DNA of 60,170 nt, from NCBI GenBank assembly GCA_024234675.1, contig JACKNU010000012.1:1-60170 (forward strand), given 5' to 3'. Numbering within the stretch: position 1 is the stretch's first letter; every line of letters begins with the position of its first letter. The notes below the pieces were generated by a model. The model did not search any database. It was not told the origin of the DNA and was given only the letters and a program-made list of their open reading frames with translations. This document shows, piece by piece, positions 44,041 to 53,068 of this stretch. A program made the translations under genes and the position numbers. The stretch is from Pseudomonadales bacterium. GTDB lineage: Bacteria; Pseudomonadota; Gammaproteobacteria; Pseudomonadales; Halieaceae.

Positions 44041-47000
44041 ATGATAGAGAAAGCTTATACAAATGCGCTAATGTCTGCCGCCGCATATGTTGATTGGTCA
44101 AAAACGAACGCAGAAATTCGAACAGCACTCCTTAATGGGTTAGGCCTTACAGAACAACAGGTTAAAAAAAATTTCCTAGACCCCCAGTCCAGATTCATCG
44201 TCCACCACTACCCAGAACATCTGAACGGCTTCTCCGCCACGATTTTCGAGGAGCGCGCCACCGGCGCCCTCACGGTGGCCTTCCGTGGCACCGAAATGAA
44301 GTTCCCCTGGGTCGATCTGGTCGCCGACGCTCTGGCATTGCTGGGAAACCCCGATACTCCCCTGGAAAAGTTTTTTAACCAGAGCAACAACATCAGCAAT
44401 TTTCTCTCCGCCGCGGGGCTGGATGTCGACGGCAGGTTGCAGCAGCCGCTGAACTTCACCGGCCATTCCCTGGGCGGTTACCTGGCATTGATGGCGGGCT
44501 ACCGATACAGCGCCGATTTTGGCGAGATCAGTACCTACAACGGCCTGGGAATGAACTGGTCTGAAGCCCTCGATGAAAAGATAGCCAACGCCTTCGAGGG
44601 AATCGTCATCGATGGCAGCAGAATTACCAACTATTTCGCCGACAAGGGGATAGAGGGCGCAGCGCTCCCGCTGTTTCACCGTCCCGGCGAGCGAGAGCCG
44701 ATATTTATCGAGGAGGCGGGCCTGATCGAGAACCACGCGATAGAGCGCCTGGTGCAGAGCCTCTCCGTCTACCAGTTGCTGGGTCTCGTGAGTCCCGGCC
44801 TGGACTCTGCTGCCGGCATGGAATCGATCTACCAGATACTGGACGGTAGCTCGAACCTGCCGGAGCAGTCCCTGGAGGTGCTTGTCGACCAGTTGGGCAC
44901 CCTGCTGGGCGGCGAGTTCGCCGGTGCGGCGGTAAAGGCCGACATCGGGTTATTCATGGAGAAAATCGCGGAGGCCGGCATCAGTCACGATATCGTCTCA
45001 CTGGCGCCGGAGTCCCTGGATGCCGGCACCCTGGCCGCGCTCGCCGGGGATGATGGCCCCGCCGGCCGGGGCTACCGCTACGCGCTGGACAAGTTGCTGC
45101 CCTTTGCCGTGACCAGCGGCCTGGCTGACACCACGGCGGCAGGCGACAGCTATGACCTGGACAGGTTTTCCGCTGGTTTCCTGCGTTCCCGCGCGGCTTT
45201 CCTGGACCTGTTGCAACAGCGCAATGCACTGGATATCGCGTCCTCCGTCGCGGTTGTGGAAAACTCTGCATACCCGCGAACCGTGTTTACCGATGTGGAC
45301 AGCGCTGTGGAAATCCGCAGCTTTGCCGGCTCTGTCCCGGCAAGCCGGCACGTGTACGGCAGCACGGGCGACGATTCCAACGCCCTGTCCGGCGGCGAAC
45401 TCAGTGACTACCTGTTCGGGCGTGCAGGCAACGATACCCTCAGGGGCCTGGGTGGCAGTGACTTCCTCGATGGCGGGGCCGGTGATGACCGCATCGAGGG
45501 GGGTGCGGGGGCCGACTTTATCATTGCCGGGTCGGGCGATGACCAGATTCACTGGCGCCACGGCGACGGCGACGATGTTATCGAAGACCAGGACGACGGC
45601 GGTGACCGCATTGTCGTCAATGGGGTGGACCTCGCCTCCCTGCGGTTTGAGCGCCAGTTAGCCGGATCAGGGTACTTCAGTGATCCTGCGCAGCCCGATA
45701 TCAAGCTGCATTACGTCGGTGGCGCACTGGACATATTCGCCGGTACCGGCGTCGGCCGGGGTACGATTACCGCCAGCAAGTACACTCCCGCCAGCGGCAC
45801 CGACTACGGCATAGTGCTGCACGAGTACACCCCGCGAACCCCGGTAACGGACATCGAGGTAGCCGCCCTCGGTAGTGCCGCGGGCGAGGTGCGCGCCGCC
45901 GCCTACGACAGGCAGTTTCCCGCTCTACACAATGGGCTGGACTGGGCCAGTATCGCCATTCGCTTCAACGCCACCGACGTCGCCAACTACAGCGGCAGCG
46001 GCCTGCACGGCACAGTGTCGGGGGCCTTCGAGGGTGGCCCGCTCGGGGATTACCTGTCCGGCGACGAGGCGGGTAACGCCCTGCACGGGCTGGGAGGTGA
46101 AGACCATCTCGAGGGTGGCGCGGGGGACGATTTCCTGGAGGGCTGGTCCGGCGCCGATACCCTGCTCGGTGGTGCCGGCGCAGACCTGCTGTTCGGCTCC
46201 ACCCGGGCCAATCTCGATGCCGCGCTGGACCCAGCCACGTCTTACGGTAGTTTCTATCTCGCCCAGGTCGAGGATGCGCCCGCTGACGTCAACATCCTGG
46301 ACGGCGGTGCCGGTGACGATGTAGCCAGCGGCGGCCAGTTTTCCGATGAGATCAGCGGTGGCAGCGGCACGGACTACCTGCTGGGCGGCAGCGGCCGGGA
46401 CTTCCTCGATGGCGGTACTGACCGGGACGTCATTTACGGTGATTCCGCGCTGGCCTATCGTCTGCAAGAACCGGTTCCGGGTGGCAACCTGGGCGAAGTC
46501 CTGGAGTTAGCTTTTGCCGACGGCGCGGAGGGCGTCGGGGAGTACGACGATGTCATTCACGGCGGTGCCGGGAATGATACTGTCTGGGGAGAACTCGGGA
46601 ACGATGTCATCCATGGCGAGGCCGGCGACGACTACCTGGTCGGCGATCGCTATGACGACGAGGCCTGGTTCAGCGCCGAGTTGGCCGCTTATGGTGACAG
46701 CAGTGCGGTGCTGGCGGAGGCCCTGCATGGCGACGACCAGCTGTATGGCGGCGCCGGCAGTGACCTGTTGCTGGGCCTGGGTGGCGATGACTGGCTGGCC
46801 GGTGGCGCCGATACCGATACCCTGCGGGGCGGTGCCGGTAACGACAGTTACCTGCATGAACCCGGCGATGGCCTCGATTACATTGAAGACGTCGAAGGGA
46901 TGCATACCCTGGTGTTCAGCGGAGTCGATCCCGCCGACCTGCAGGTGATTTTTCGCGGAGACCGGTTGCGTGTGGTTACCGGTGACGGCTCCCAGGGCTT

Positions 47001-49821
47001 TTCCCTGGCGCGCGAACAGTGGGCCAATGTACGGATTGCCCTGGATACGCCCGATGCGCTCATTGAGCGCTCCCGCCTGGACATGCTCTACCAGGACAAC
47101 GCGGGTAATCTGTTGTTTACGCTCAAGGCCAGTTCGTCCGCAGGTGAAGCGGACCGCGGGGCGCTGGTCACAATCGATGACAGCGACCCCGGGCGTCCGC
47201 GCATCGCCGTTGGGGCCGCAGTGGAAAGTGTTGCAATCCAGGCCCTGTCCTCTACTGATGGCGGCGCCGAGGTGCGCCTTGATGGCGATAGTTACCTGCT
47301 GCTCTCTCGCTGGGCAGTGAACGGTCTGGTCAATGGTATCGAGACGCTGTTTTTGCTGGATGGCCAGGTGGTCAGTCTGGCGGGCTTCAGTGGCAGCATC
47401 GCGGGCACCGGGGGAGACGACCTGATAACCGGCGGCGACTCCGGGGACACCATCCAGGCGGGCGCTGGCGACGATATAGTCTATGGTCGCGACGGTGGTG
47501 ACTGGATCTACGGTGGCTCCGGTCGCGACCTGCTGGACGGGGAGGCGGGCAATGACCACCTCGACGGTGGCAGCAGTGACGACACCCTGCGCGGCGGTGC
47601 CGGTGACGACGAACTGTTCGGCGGGATGCTGACGGATCGCGACCGGCTGCAGGGCGGGCGCGGCAACGATACGCTGGCCGGTGGCCCCGGGCCCGACCAC
47701 TACTTGTTTGACCGCGGGGATGGCCTGGATGTACTCGACGATGCCAGCGGCTACCACTACCTCGAGTTCACCGGCCGGGTAGACCCGGCCACAATTGCCC
47801 TGTATCTCAACGGCCACGGCGACGGGCCGTTCCGTATCGAATACGGACAGGGCGACCAGATCCTCGCAGCGGCGGGTACATCCTCGCACTGGATCAACAG
47901 CGTTACGGTTGGCGGTGTCCCGGTCGAACTGGTACAGCGGTCCGATCTCGCCGAGGGCAGCTTTTACGATACCCGCTGGAACGACGTTTTCGAGAGCGGT
48001 GCGGGCAGCGATACGATTTATCTCAGCGGCTGGGGGGACGACGCCATCCGGCTGCAGGCCGGTGATGGCGTCGATACCGTGGAGGTTGACGAGGGCTACG
48101 CTCCGGAAACCAGGGGCGAGCTGCGCCTAGCCGCCGGCATCGACCTGGAAAGCCTGGACTACAGTTTCAGCAACAGTGCGGTCACGCTCCGTTATGGCGC
48201 CGGTGATGCCATTGCACTGCGCACCGACACCGCCTTTGCCTATCGCGATAATGTCCTGAACCGGTTTACCCTGGTGTCCGAGGCCGACCCCGCCTGGCAG
48301 CCCCTGATCCGCGCCCGGGACTCCGGCGGCGACCTGTACGGCAGTTTCGGCGCGGACCACATAGTCGGCGGCGACGGCATCGACATGATCCTCCCCGGCT
48401 ACGGCGATGACCTGATCGAGGCGGGGGGAGAGCCCGACATCATCTTTCTCAACCAATTGTATATGAGGCAGGGCCGCGAGGGGATTGGTCACAAGACCGT
48501 GGTCGGCGGCGCGGGCAACGACGTGGTCCACACGCCGCTGTTCCAGGGCTTGAGCTTCCACTACAACCGCGGCGATGGCGAAGACCGGATTCTGTATGAC
48601 TGGTCCTGGTCATCCGACCATCCCTATCGCTTTGTGCTCGACCACGACACCGCCAGCGCCAGCCTGCAGCCACACGGCCAGGACCGGCTGTCCTTCGGCC
48701 CCGGTATAGCGTTGGACGACCTGCGCTTTGCTCGCCAGCAGGATGAGCTGGTGATATCACTGGCGGACGGCTCCGGGGGTATTCGCCTGCCCGGGTTTTT
48801 CACCAACTGGGAACAGTCCCCGGTGGCCGATACCGGCGAGCTGTACGCGATGCTGTGGGATGAGGGGCCGCGGCCGGATTCGCTGGCGCATCCCGATGTG
48901 TTGGCAGGCCTTCCCCGGCTGCCGATTGCCACCCTGGGCTTCGCCGACGGCAGCACCTTTGACATGGAGGCAGTGCTGGAGAGCCTGCTGGGACAGACCT
49001 CCACCGAGCTGGTGGGGACGGATGGGGACGACTACCTGCTGGGAACCGACGGGGACGATGTGATTATTGGCGGGCTGGGCAACGACACCATGGACGGTGC
49101 GGGCGGCGACGACCTCTTTGTTATCGAAGGCGGGAACCAGGGCCAGGATCGCGTTATCGGCGGCGCGGGCTTCGATGTTGTCACCGGCGGTTCCGGGAAT
49201 GACAGCTTCAGGCTCACCGAACTGGTCCCGACGGACGGTATCGAGGTCATCGACGGTGGCGACGGCCACAATTTGCTGCTGGGTGTCGGCGGCCGCAATA
49301 CCCTGGATTTCAGCGCCACGCTGCTGCGGAATATCGCCGCCATAGACGGGCGCGGTGGCCGGGATGTGATTACCGGCTCCGCAGGCGATGACCTGCTGAT
49401 GGGAGGCAAGGGCAATGACACCCTCAGCGGTGGCGCGGGTGACGATACCTATGTGTTCTCCCTCGGCCACGGTCGCGACAAGATAGACAACGCCGACGCC
49501 AGCCCCGACAGCCTCGATGTCCTGCGCCTCGAGGGTATTGAAACCGATCAGGTATGGCTGTCCCGCCAGCGCAATCACCTGGCGATAAATTTCCCCGACT
49601 CCAACGACCGGGTCCTGATCCGCGGCTGGTATGCCGACGAGGGCGACCAGCTGGACGCGATTTATGCCAGCGACGGCGTGCTGATGCGCGAGCAGGTGGA
49701 GCAGCTGGTGAACGCGATGGCGGTGTTCGACGTGCCCCAAGGGGTGGATGCCAGGATAAGCGAAGAGGCGCGTGAAGCACTGGCGCCGGTGCTGGCCAGC
49801 GTGTGGCAGGCGGTGGCCTAG
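44041..49821 (+). CDS. Giant RTX lipase secreted by a type I system
   Basis: 1926 residues with no Sec signal, as expected for T1SS substrates. N-terminal alpha/beta lipase (class 3) domain: GHSLGGYLALMAGYRY with catalytic Ser143, an Asp likely at 191 or 201, and His232 in ENHAIERL. Several blocks of GGxGxDxxx nonapeptide calcium repeats follow (for example residues ~450-530, 670-830, 850-950, 1130-1230, 1660-1720, 1770-1830). C-terminal ~100 residues have no repeats and probably hold the secretion signal. The HlyB/HlyD pair immediately upstream should export it. Substrate may be host or prey lipid, or extracellular ester. Confidence 0.92.
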   Translation: MIEKAYTNALMSAAAYVDWSKTNAEIRTALLNGLGLTEQQVKKNFLDPQSRFIVHHYPEHLNGFSATIFEERATGALTVAFRGTEMKFPWVDLVADALALLGNPDTPLEKFFNQSNNISNFLSAAGLDVDGRLQQPLNFTGHSLGGYLALMAGYRYSADFGEISTYNGLGMNWSEALDEKIANAFEGIVIDGSRITNYFADKGIEGAALPLFHRPGEREPIFIEEAGLIENHAIERLVQSLSVYQLLGLVSPGLDSAAGMESIYQILDGSSNLPEQSLEVLVDQLGTLLGGEFAGAAVKADIGLFMEKIAEAGISHDIVSLAPESLDAGTLAALAGDDGPAGRGYRYALDKLLPFAVTSGLADTTAAGDSYDLDRFSAGFLRSRAAFLDLLQQRNALDIASSVAVVENSAYPRTVFTDVDSAVEIRSFAGSVPASRHVYGSTGDDSNALSGGELSDYLFGRAGNDTLRGLGGSDFLDGGAGDDRIEGGAGADFIIAGSGDDQIHWRHGDGDDVIEDQDDGGDRIVVNGVDLASLRFERQLAGSGYFSDPAQPDIKLHYVGGALDIFAGTGVGRGTITASKYTPASGTDYGIVLHEYTPRTPVTDIEVAALGSAAGEVRAAAYDRQFPALHNGLDWASIAIRFNATDVANYSGSGLHGTVSGAFEGGPLGDYLSGDEAGNALHGLGGEDHLEGGAGDDFLEGWSGADTLLGGAGADLLFGSTRANLDAALDPATSYGSFYLAQVEDAPADVNILDGGAGDDVASGGQFSDEISGGSGTDYLLGGSGRDFLDGGTDRDVIYGDSALAYRLQEPVPGGNLGEVLELAFADGAEGVGEYDDVIHGGAGNDTVWGELGNDVIHGEAGDDYLVGDRYDDEAWFSAELAAYGDSSAVLAEALHGDDQLYGGAGSDLLLGLGGDDWLAGGADTDTLRGGAGNDSYLHEPGDGLDYIEDVEGMHTLVFSGVDPADLQVIFRGDRLRVVTGDGSQGFSLAREQWANVRIALDTPDALIERSRLDMLYQDNAGNLLFTLKASSSAGEADRGALVTIDDSDPGRPRIAVGAAVESVAIQALSSTDGGAEVRLDGDSYLLLSRWAVNGLVNGIETLFLLDGQVVSLAGFSGSIAGTGGDDLITGGDSGDTIQAGAGDDIVYGRDGGDWIYGGSGRDLLDGEAGNDHLDGGSSDDTLRGGAGDDELFGGMLTDRDRLQGGRGNDTLAGGPGPDHYLFDRGDGLDVLDDASGYHYLEFTGRVDPATIALYLNGHGDGPFRIEYGQGDQILAAAGTSSHWINSVTVGGVPVELVQRSDLAEGSFYDTRWNDVFESGAGSDTIYLSGWGDDAIRLQAGDGVDTVEVDEGYAPETRGELRLAAGIDLESLDYSFSNSAVTLRYGAGDAIALRTDTAFAYRDNVLNRFTLVSEADPAWQPLIRARDSGGDLYGSFGADHIVGGDGIDMILPGYGDDLIEAGGEPDIIFLNQLYMRQGREGIGHKTVVGGAGNDVVHTPLFQGLSFHYNRGDGEDRILYDWSWSSDHPYRFVLDHDTASASLQPHGQDRLSFGPGIALDDLRFARQQDELVISLADGSGGIRLPGFFTNWEQSPVADTGELYAMLWDEGPRPDSLAHPDVLAGLPRLPIATLGFADGSTFDMEAVLESLLGQTSTELVGTDGDDYLLGTDGDDVIIGGLGNDTMDGAGGDDLFVIEGGNQGQDRVIGGAGFDVVTGGSGNDSFRLTELVPTDGIEVIDGGDGHNLLLGVGGRNTLDFSATLLRNIAAIDGRGGRDVITGSAGDDLLMGGKGNDTLSGGAGDDTYVFSLGHGRDKIDNADASPDSLDVLRLEGIETDQVWLSRQRNHLAINFPDSNDRVLIRGWYADEGDQLDAIYASDGVLMREQVEQLVNAMAVFDVPQGVDARISEEAREALAPVLASVWQAVA
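45340..49500 (+). repeat. RTX nonapeptide repeat blocks in the lipase gene
   Basis: Repeated GGxGxDxxx units (such as GGAGDDRIE, GGAGNDTVW, GGAGNDSYL, GGRGNDTLA, GGKGNDTLS) in at least six clusters within 45340-49500, separated by non-repetitive beta-rich stretches of 100-350 residues. The segments are alike enough in DNA to be potential sites of recombination. Confidence 0.9.
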
Positions 49822-49827
49822 CCCGAG

Positions 49828-51843
49828 CTATCTGTTGCCGAGTATGGGGATAAGCTTGCGGGGCGTCTCCAGGCTTATCTGCCGAAGCAGCTTCCTGCGG
49901 TAGCCCGACAGCTGGCGCATGCCTTCCAGGGCGGGGAATTGCAGCAATACCTGGGCGATATCCTGGGCCAGTGCCACCCGCGACAAGCCGCGGTAGATAC
50001 TCAGGTAGGAGCCCACCATGGCCGTGAGGGAGCGGGTGAGGTGCAGGTAGTCGCTGCGCACCACGATGCCCTGACGACTCAGCGCCGCTCCCAGGTTAAC
50101 GGCCAGTTCCAGGCGGGTCAGCAGGCCCTCCTGGCCTTCGCGGTACAGGGTCAGCAGGAAGTCGTAGCCCAGCGGTCGCACCGCCGCATCAGCGAGGATC
50201 TGCTCGATATGGCCTCGCAGCTCCGCCTGCGATGCGCGCAGCGCCGTCGGGTCGCTCCCCAGCGCTATGATAGCCCCGGTAATCGCCTCGGCATCACCCG
50301 CCAGCACCGCCTGCAGGTACTTGAGCGCGGGCTGCCAGATGGAGCTGATGTCAACGGTGTTGCCCCAGTCGATCAGGTAGAGGTCTTCCTGGTTGGCCAC
50401 CAGGATGTTGCCGGGGTGCAGGTCGCCGTGGAATTCCTGGTAGATCACCAGGTGTGAGATCACCGTGTGCAGGAAGGCGCGGCCCACCTTGCGCTGTGCC
50501 CGGGTGACGCGGCGCTTGCTGCCGGTGCCGAACGCGCTGTTGATGCTGGCCGCCGAGTCGACAAATTCCATTTCGATTATGCGTCGGGTACCGTGATATA
50601 CCTGCGGTACACGCCATTGGCCGGACAGGCTGGCGCGCTCGGCGAAGCGGGACTGGTTGCTGGCCTCGGACTCGAAATCGAGCTCCTCCCGGAAGCCCTC
50701 CACGAACACGTCGACCTGCCCCAGCCAGGACGACAGGAAAGGCGATAGCTTGGAGTGCGGTGCCCAGTATTGGCTGCTCAGGATGGCCAGTTTGATGACC
50801 GTCTTGCCGATCAGGAACTCGCGTTCCAGGTTGTGGCGCCCGACCTTGACCACCACCGGGGTGAGCATCTGCCGCCCTTTCCTGTCCCGGGTGGGTTTCT
50901 GGGCCAGGTACACCGAGGCGATGGAGCCGGACTTGATGGGGCTGGACGCATCGAAGCCGAAGTAGCGCTCGGTGGGCAGTTCCCCGTAGCACTCCAGGAA
51001 GGCCTGCTCGACTTCGCTGGCGGTCATGGGCTCAACGTCTTCCTGGAACACTGCCAGCGCCTCGGCGATCTCATCGGGGAGAAAGTCCGAGCTGGCGGCG
51101 GCGACCTGGGCCATCTTGATAAAGAAGGGGCCGAACTCGCGCACCATCTGGGCGACGATTTCTGCCTGCTCCTGGAAATCTTCCGGATCGGTGGCGAAGA
51201 ACTCGCGTATATAGCGCAGCGCCCCGATCTGGCGCCGGAATATCACCAGGTCCTGGCGGATGACCCGGGTGTTGCCCAATATCTCCCGCATCTGCCGGTC
51301 GTTTACCCGGCGCAAGTCCTTCATCTGGTTGATCACCTGGGCGATCAGCGGTTCGTAGGCGGTGAGGAATATACGCAATACGTCCAGGCTGACCTCGCCC
51401 AGGCCGCGCAGCTCGGGTTCGCTCATCAATTCGTTGAAGAACTTCCAGAACTCCTCGGTCACCTGGGGCGGGATGGGCACCACGCTGCGGGAGGTAACCT
51501 GGTCCACCAGGAAGCGCAGCAGGTTCTCGGTGCTCTCCTCGTTGGGCAACAGGTTGCCGCTGCGCATGCGGTCGGTCAGGGTCCGCAGCTGCAGGGTCAC
51601 GGGGTGCTGCTGCAGGGCCAGGAACAACTCGTCCAGCGCCTGGTGCAGTTCCTGCTCGGTCACCGGGCTGCGGCGATTGATCAGCTCGACCAGGGGCAGG
51701 AGCGCGCGGTAGATTTTCGCAACGCCCACGGTAAAGTCGCTGGTGGAGCGCACCAGGCGGCTGGTCTGGTTTTTCAGCGCCGGTAGGATTTCTTCCAGCT
51801 TCAGGTAATCGTCAATTGCGACCGGTTTGACCTGCTTCGCCAA
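49828..51843 (-). CDS. ABC1/AarF/UbiB-family protein kinase-like protein with long N-terminal region
   Basis: 671 residues. Kinase-like fold with variant motifs: FGPFFIKMAQVAA (KxGQ in typical UbiB is KMAQ here), SGSIASVYLAQ in the Ala-rich loop, ionic pair Lys in VVVKVGR, catalytic loop HGDLHPGNIL and DFG replaced by DWG in YLIDWGNT. About 230 residues precede the kinase core, unlike typical ~540-residue UbiB. The TTG start is preceded by GGGAG. UbiB proteins bind and handle isoprenoid quinone lipids; a similar job in lipid or quinone biology is plausible. Convergent with the RTX lipase gene (6 bp). Confidence 0.85.
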   Translation of the reverse strand: MAKQVKPVAIDDYLKLEEILPALKNQTSRLVRSTSDFTVGVAKIYRALLPLVELINRRSPVTEQELHQALDELFLALQQHPVTLQLRTLTDRMRSGNLLPNEESTENLLRFLVDQVTSRSVVPIPPQVTEEFWKFFNELMSEPELRGLGEVSLDVLRIFLTAYEPLIAQVINQMKDLRRVNDRQMREILGNTRVIRQDLVIFRRQIGALRYIREFFATDPEDFQEQAEIVAQMVREFGPFFIKMAQVAAASSDFLPDEIAEALAVFQEDVEPMTASEVEQAFLECYGELPTERYFGFDASSPIKSGSIASVYLAQKPTRDRKGRQMLTPVVVKVGRHNLEREFLIGKTVIKLAILSSQYWAPHSKLSPFLSSWLGQVDVFVEGFREELDFESEASNQSRFAERASLSGQWRVPQVYHGTRRIIEMEFVDSAASINSAFGTGSKRRVTRAQRKVGRAFLHTVISHLVIYQEFHGDLHPGNILVANQEDLYLIDWGNTVDISSIWQPALKYLQAVLAGDAEAITGAIIALGSDPTALRASQAELRGHIEQILADAAVRPLGYDFLLTLYREGQEGLLTRLELAVNLGAALSRQGIVVRSDYLHLTRSLTAMVGSYLSIYRGLSRVALAQDIAQVLLQFPALEGMRQLSGYRRKLLRQISLETPRKLIPILGNR

Positions 51844-52037
51844 CAGCTGCTCCCAGCCAGGTTACCGTGGCAAACTGGCATAGACTTTGAATTTCAGGAG
51901 AAAAACCTGGTTTCAGGGTTGCCAGCGCCCGTCCAGGAGATGCTGACCAGGGGCATTCTCCCTTATTCGCCTGGCGCCCACAAGGCCGATCTGCCGGCGA
52001 AATTAGTTGCCTGCGAGGTCCTCCCGGGCGGGCAATT

Positions 52038-52047
52038 TTGCTAGAAT
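52038..52047 (+). promoter_or_regulatory. Extended -10 promoter of the cation exporter gene
   Basis: TTTTGCTAGAAT at 52036-52047 contains the extended -10 TGn-TAGAAT, 37 bp upstream of the ATG. No good -35 is seen. Confidence 0.45.
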
Positions 52048-52084
52048 GGCGCGTTTATTCACCCCTGTTAGCAGCAAGCCCACC

Positions 52085-53068
52085 ATGACTGAACCCGCCG
52101 CCAGCGCAGTGCGACTCAATTCCGAGGATGCGGGCCGCCTGATGCGCCGGGCTACCTATGCCTCGGTAACGGTTGCCCTGGTACTGATCGTTGCCAAACT
52201 GTTCGCCTGGGGGGTATCTGACGCGGTCAGCATGCTGGCCACGCTGATTGATTCCATGCTGGATGCCCTGGCCTCCCTGATCAACCTGCTGGCGGTACGG
52301 CACGCATTGTCACCCGCCGACCGCGAACATCGCTTCGGTCACGGCAAGGCCGAGGCGCTGGCGGGGCTGGGCCAGGCCGCCTTCATAGCCGGCTCGGCGG
52401 GCTTTCTGTTGCTGGAGTCAGCCCGTCGCTTCGCCAACCCGGTACCCCTGGACGCCTATGGACTGGGCGTCGCGGTGATGGTGTTTTCCATGGCCGCGAC
52501 CCTCGGGCTGCTGTGGTTCCAGCGCCGTGTCATACGGCAGACGGGCTCTACCGCGATCAGCGCCGACGCCCTGCATTACCGCACCGACCTGCTGGTGAAT
52601 GGCAGTGTCATCCTGGCCCTGTGGCTGTCGGTGAAGGGCTGGAGCGGCTTCGATCCCCTGTTTGCCATCGCTATCGCGCTCTATATTCTCTACAGCGCCT
52701 GGGAGATCGTGAGGCGGGCCTTCGACCATCTGATGGACAGGGAACTGCCCGATGAGGAGCGCGAGCAGATCAAGGCAATAGTCGGGGCGCACCCCCAGGT
52801 GCGCGGCATGCATGATTTGCGCTCGCGCAGGTCGGGCATAGACACCTTTATCCAGCTGCACCTGGAACTGGACGATGAATTGCGCCTGCTGCGGGCCCAC
52901 GCCATCTCCGACGAGGTGGAGCAGCGCCTGCAGCAGGCCTATCCCACGGCGGAGATCATCATCCATATCGACCCGGTATCGGTGGTACCGGATGAGCCCA
53001 CCCCGGAGTATCCCCCCGCGGAGGCCAGCGAGGAATCGACGGGGCTGTTAAACAAACTGCTCCCGTAG
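52085..53068 (+). CDS. fieF: Cation diffusion facilitator, FieF-like metal efflux transporter
   Basis: 327 residues. Six TM helices, the metal site DSMLD in TM2 (ATLIDSMLDALASL), HRFGHGKAEALAGLGQ after TM2, HYRTDLLVN in TM5 (second Asp site), and a cytoplasmic metal-binding C-terminus (HDLRSRRSGIDTFIQLHLEL, HIDP). This fits FieF/YiiP of E. coli (zinc/iron efflux). Metal cannot be fixed from sequence. Start after an ACC ATG at 52085; convergent with the acyl-CoA ligase, ends overlap by 21 bases. Confidence 0.93.
   Translation: MTEPAASAVRLNSEDAGRLMRRATYASVTVALVLIVAKLFAWGVSDAVSMLATLIDSMLDALASLINLLAVRHALSPADREHRFGHGKAEALAGLGQAAFIAGSAGFLLLESARRFANPVPLDAYGLGVAVMVFSMAATLGLLWFQRRVIRQTGSTAISADALHYRTDLLVNGSVILALWLSVKGWSGFDPLFAIAIALYILYSAWEIVRRAFDHLMDRELPDEEREQIKAIVGAHPQVRGMHDLRSRRSGIDTFIQLHLELDDELRLLRAHAISDEVEQRLQQAYPTAEIIIHIDPVSVVPDEPTPEYPPAEASEESTGLLNKLLP

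Noticed and set aside
45340..49500. RTX repeats considered as a CRISPR-like array
   Set aside because: The repeats are in frame, encode GGxGxDxxx and have no regular spacer structure.
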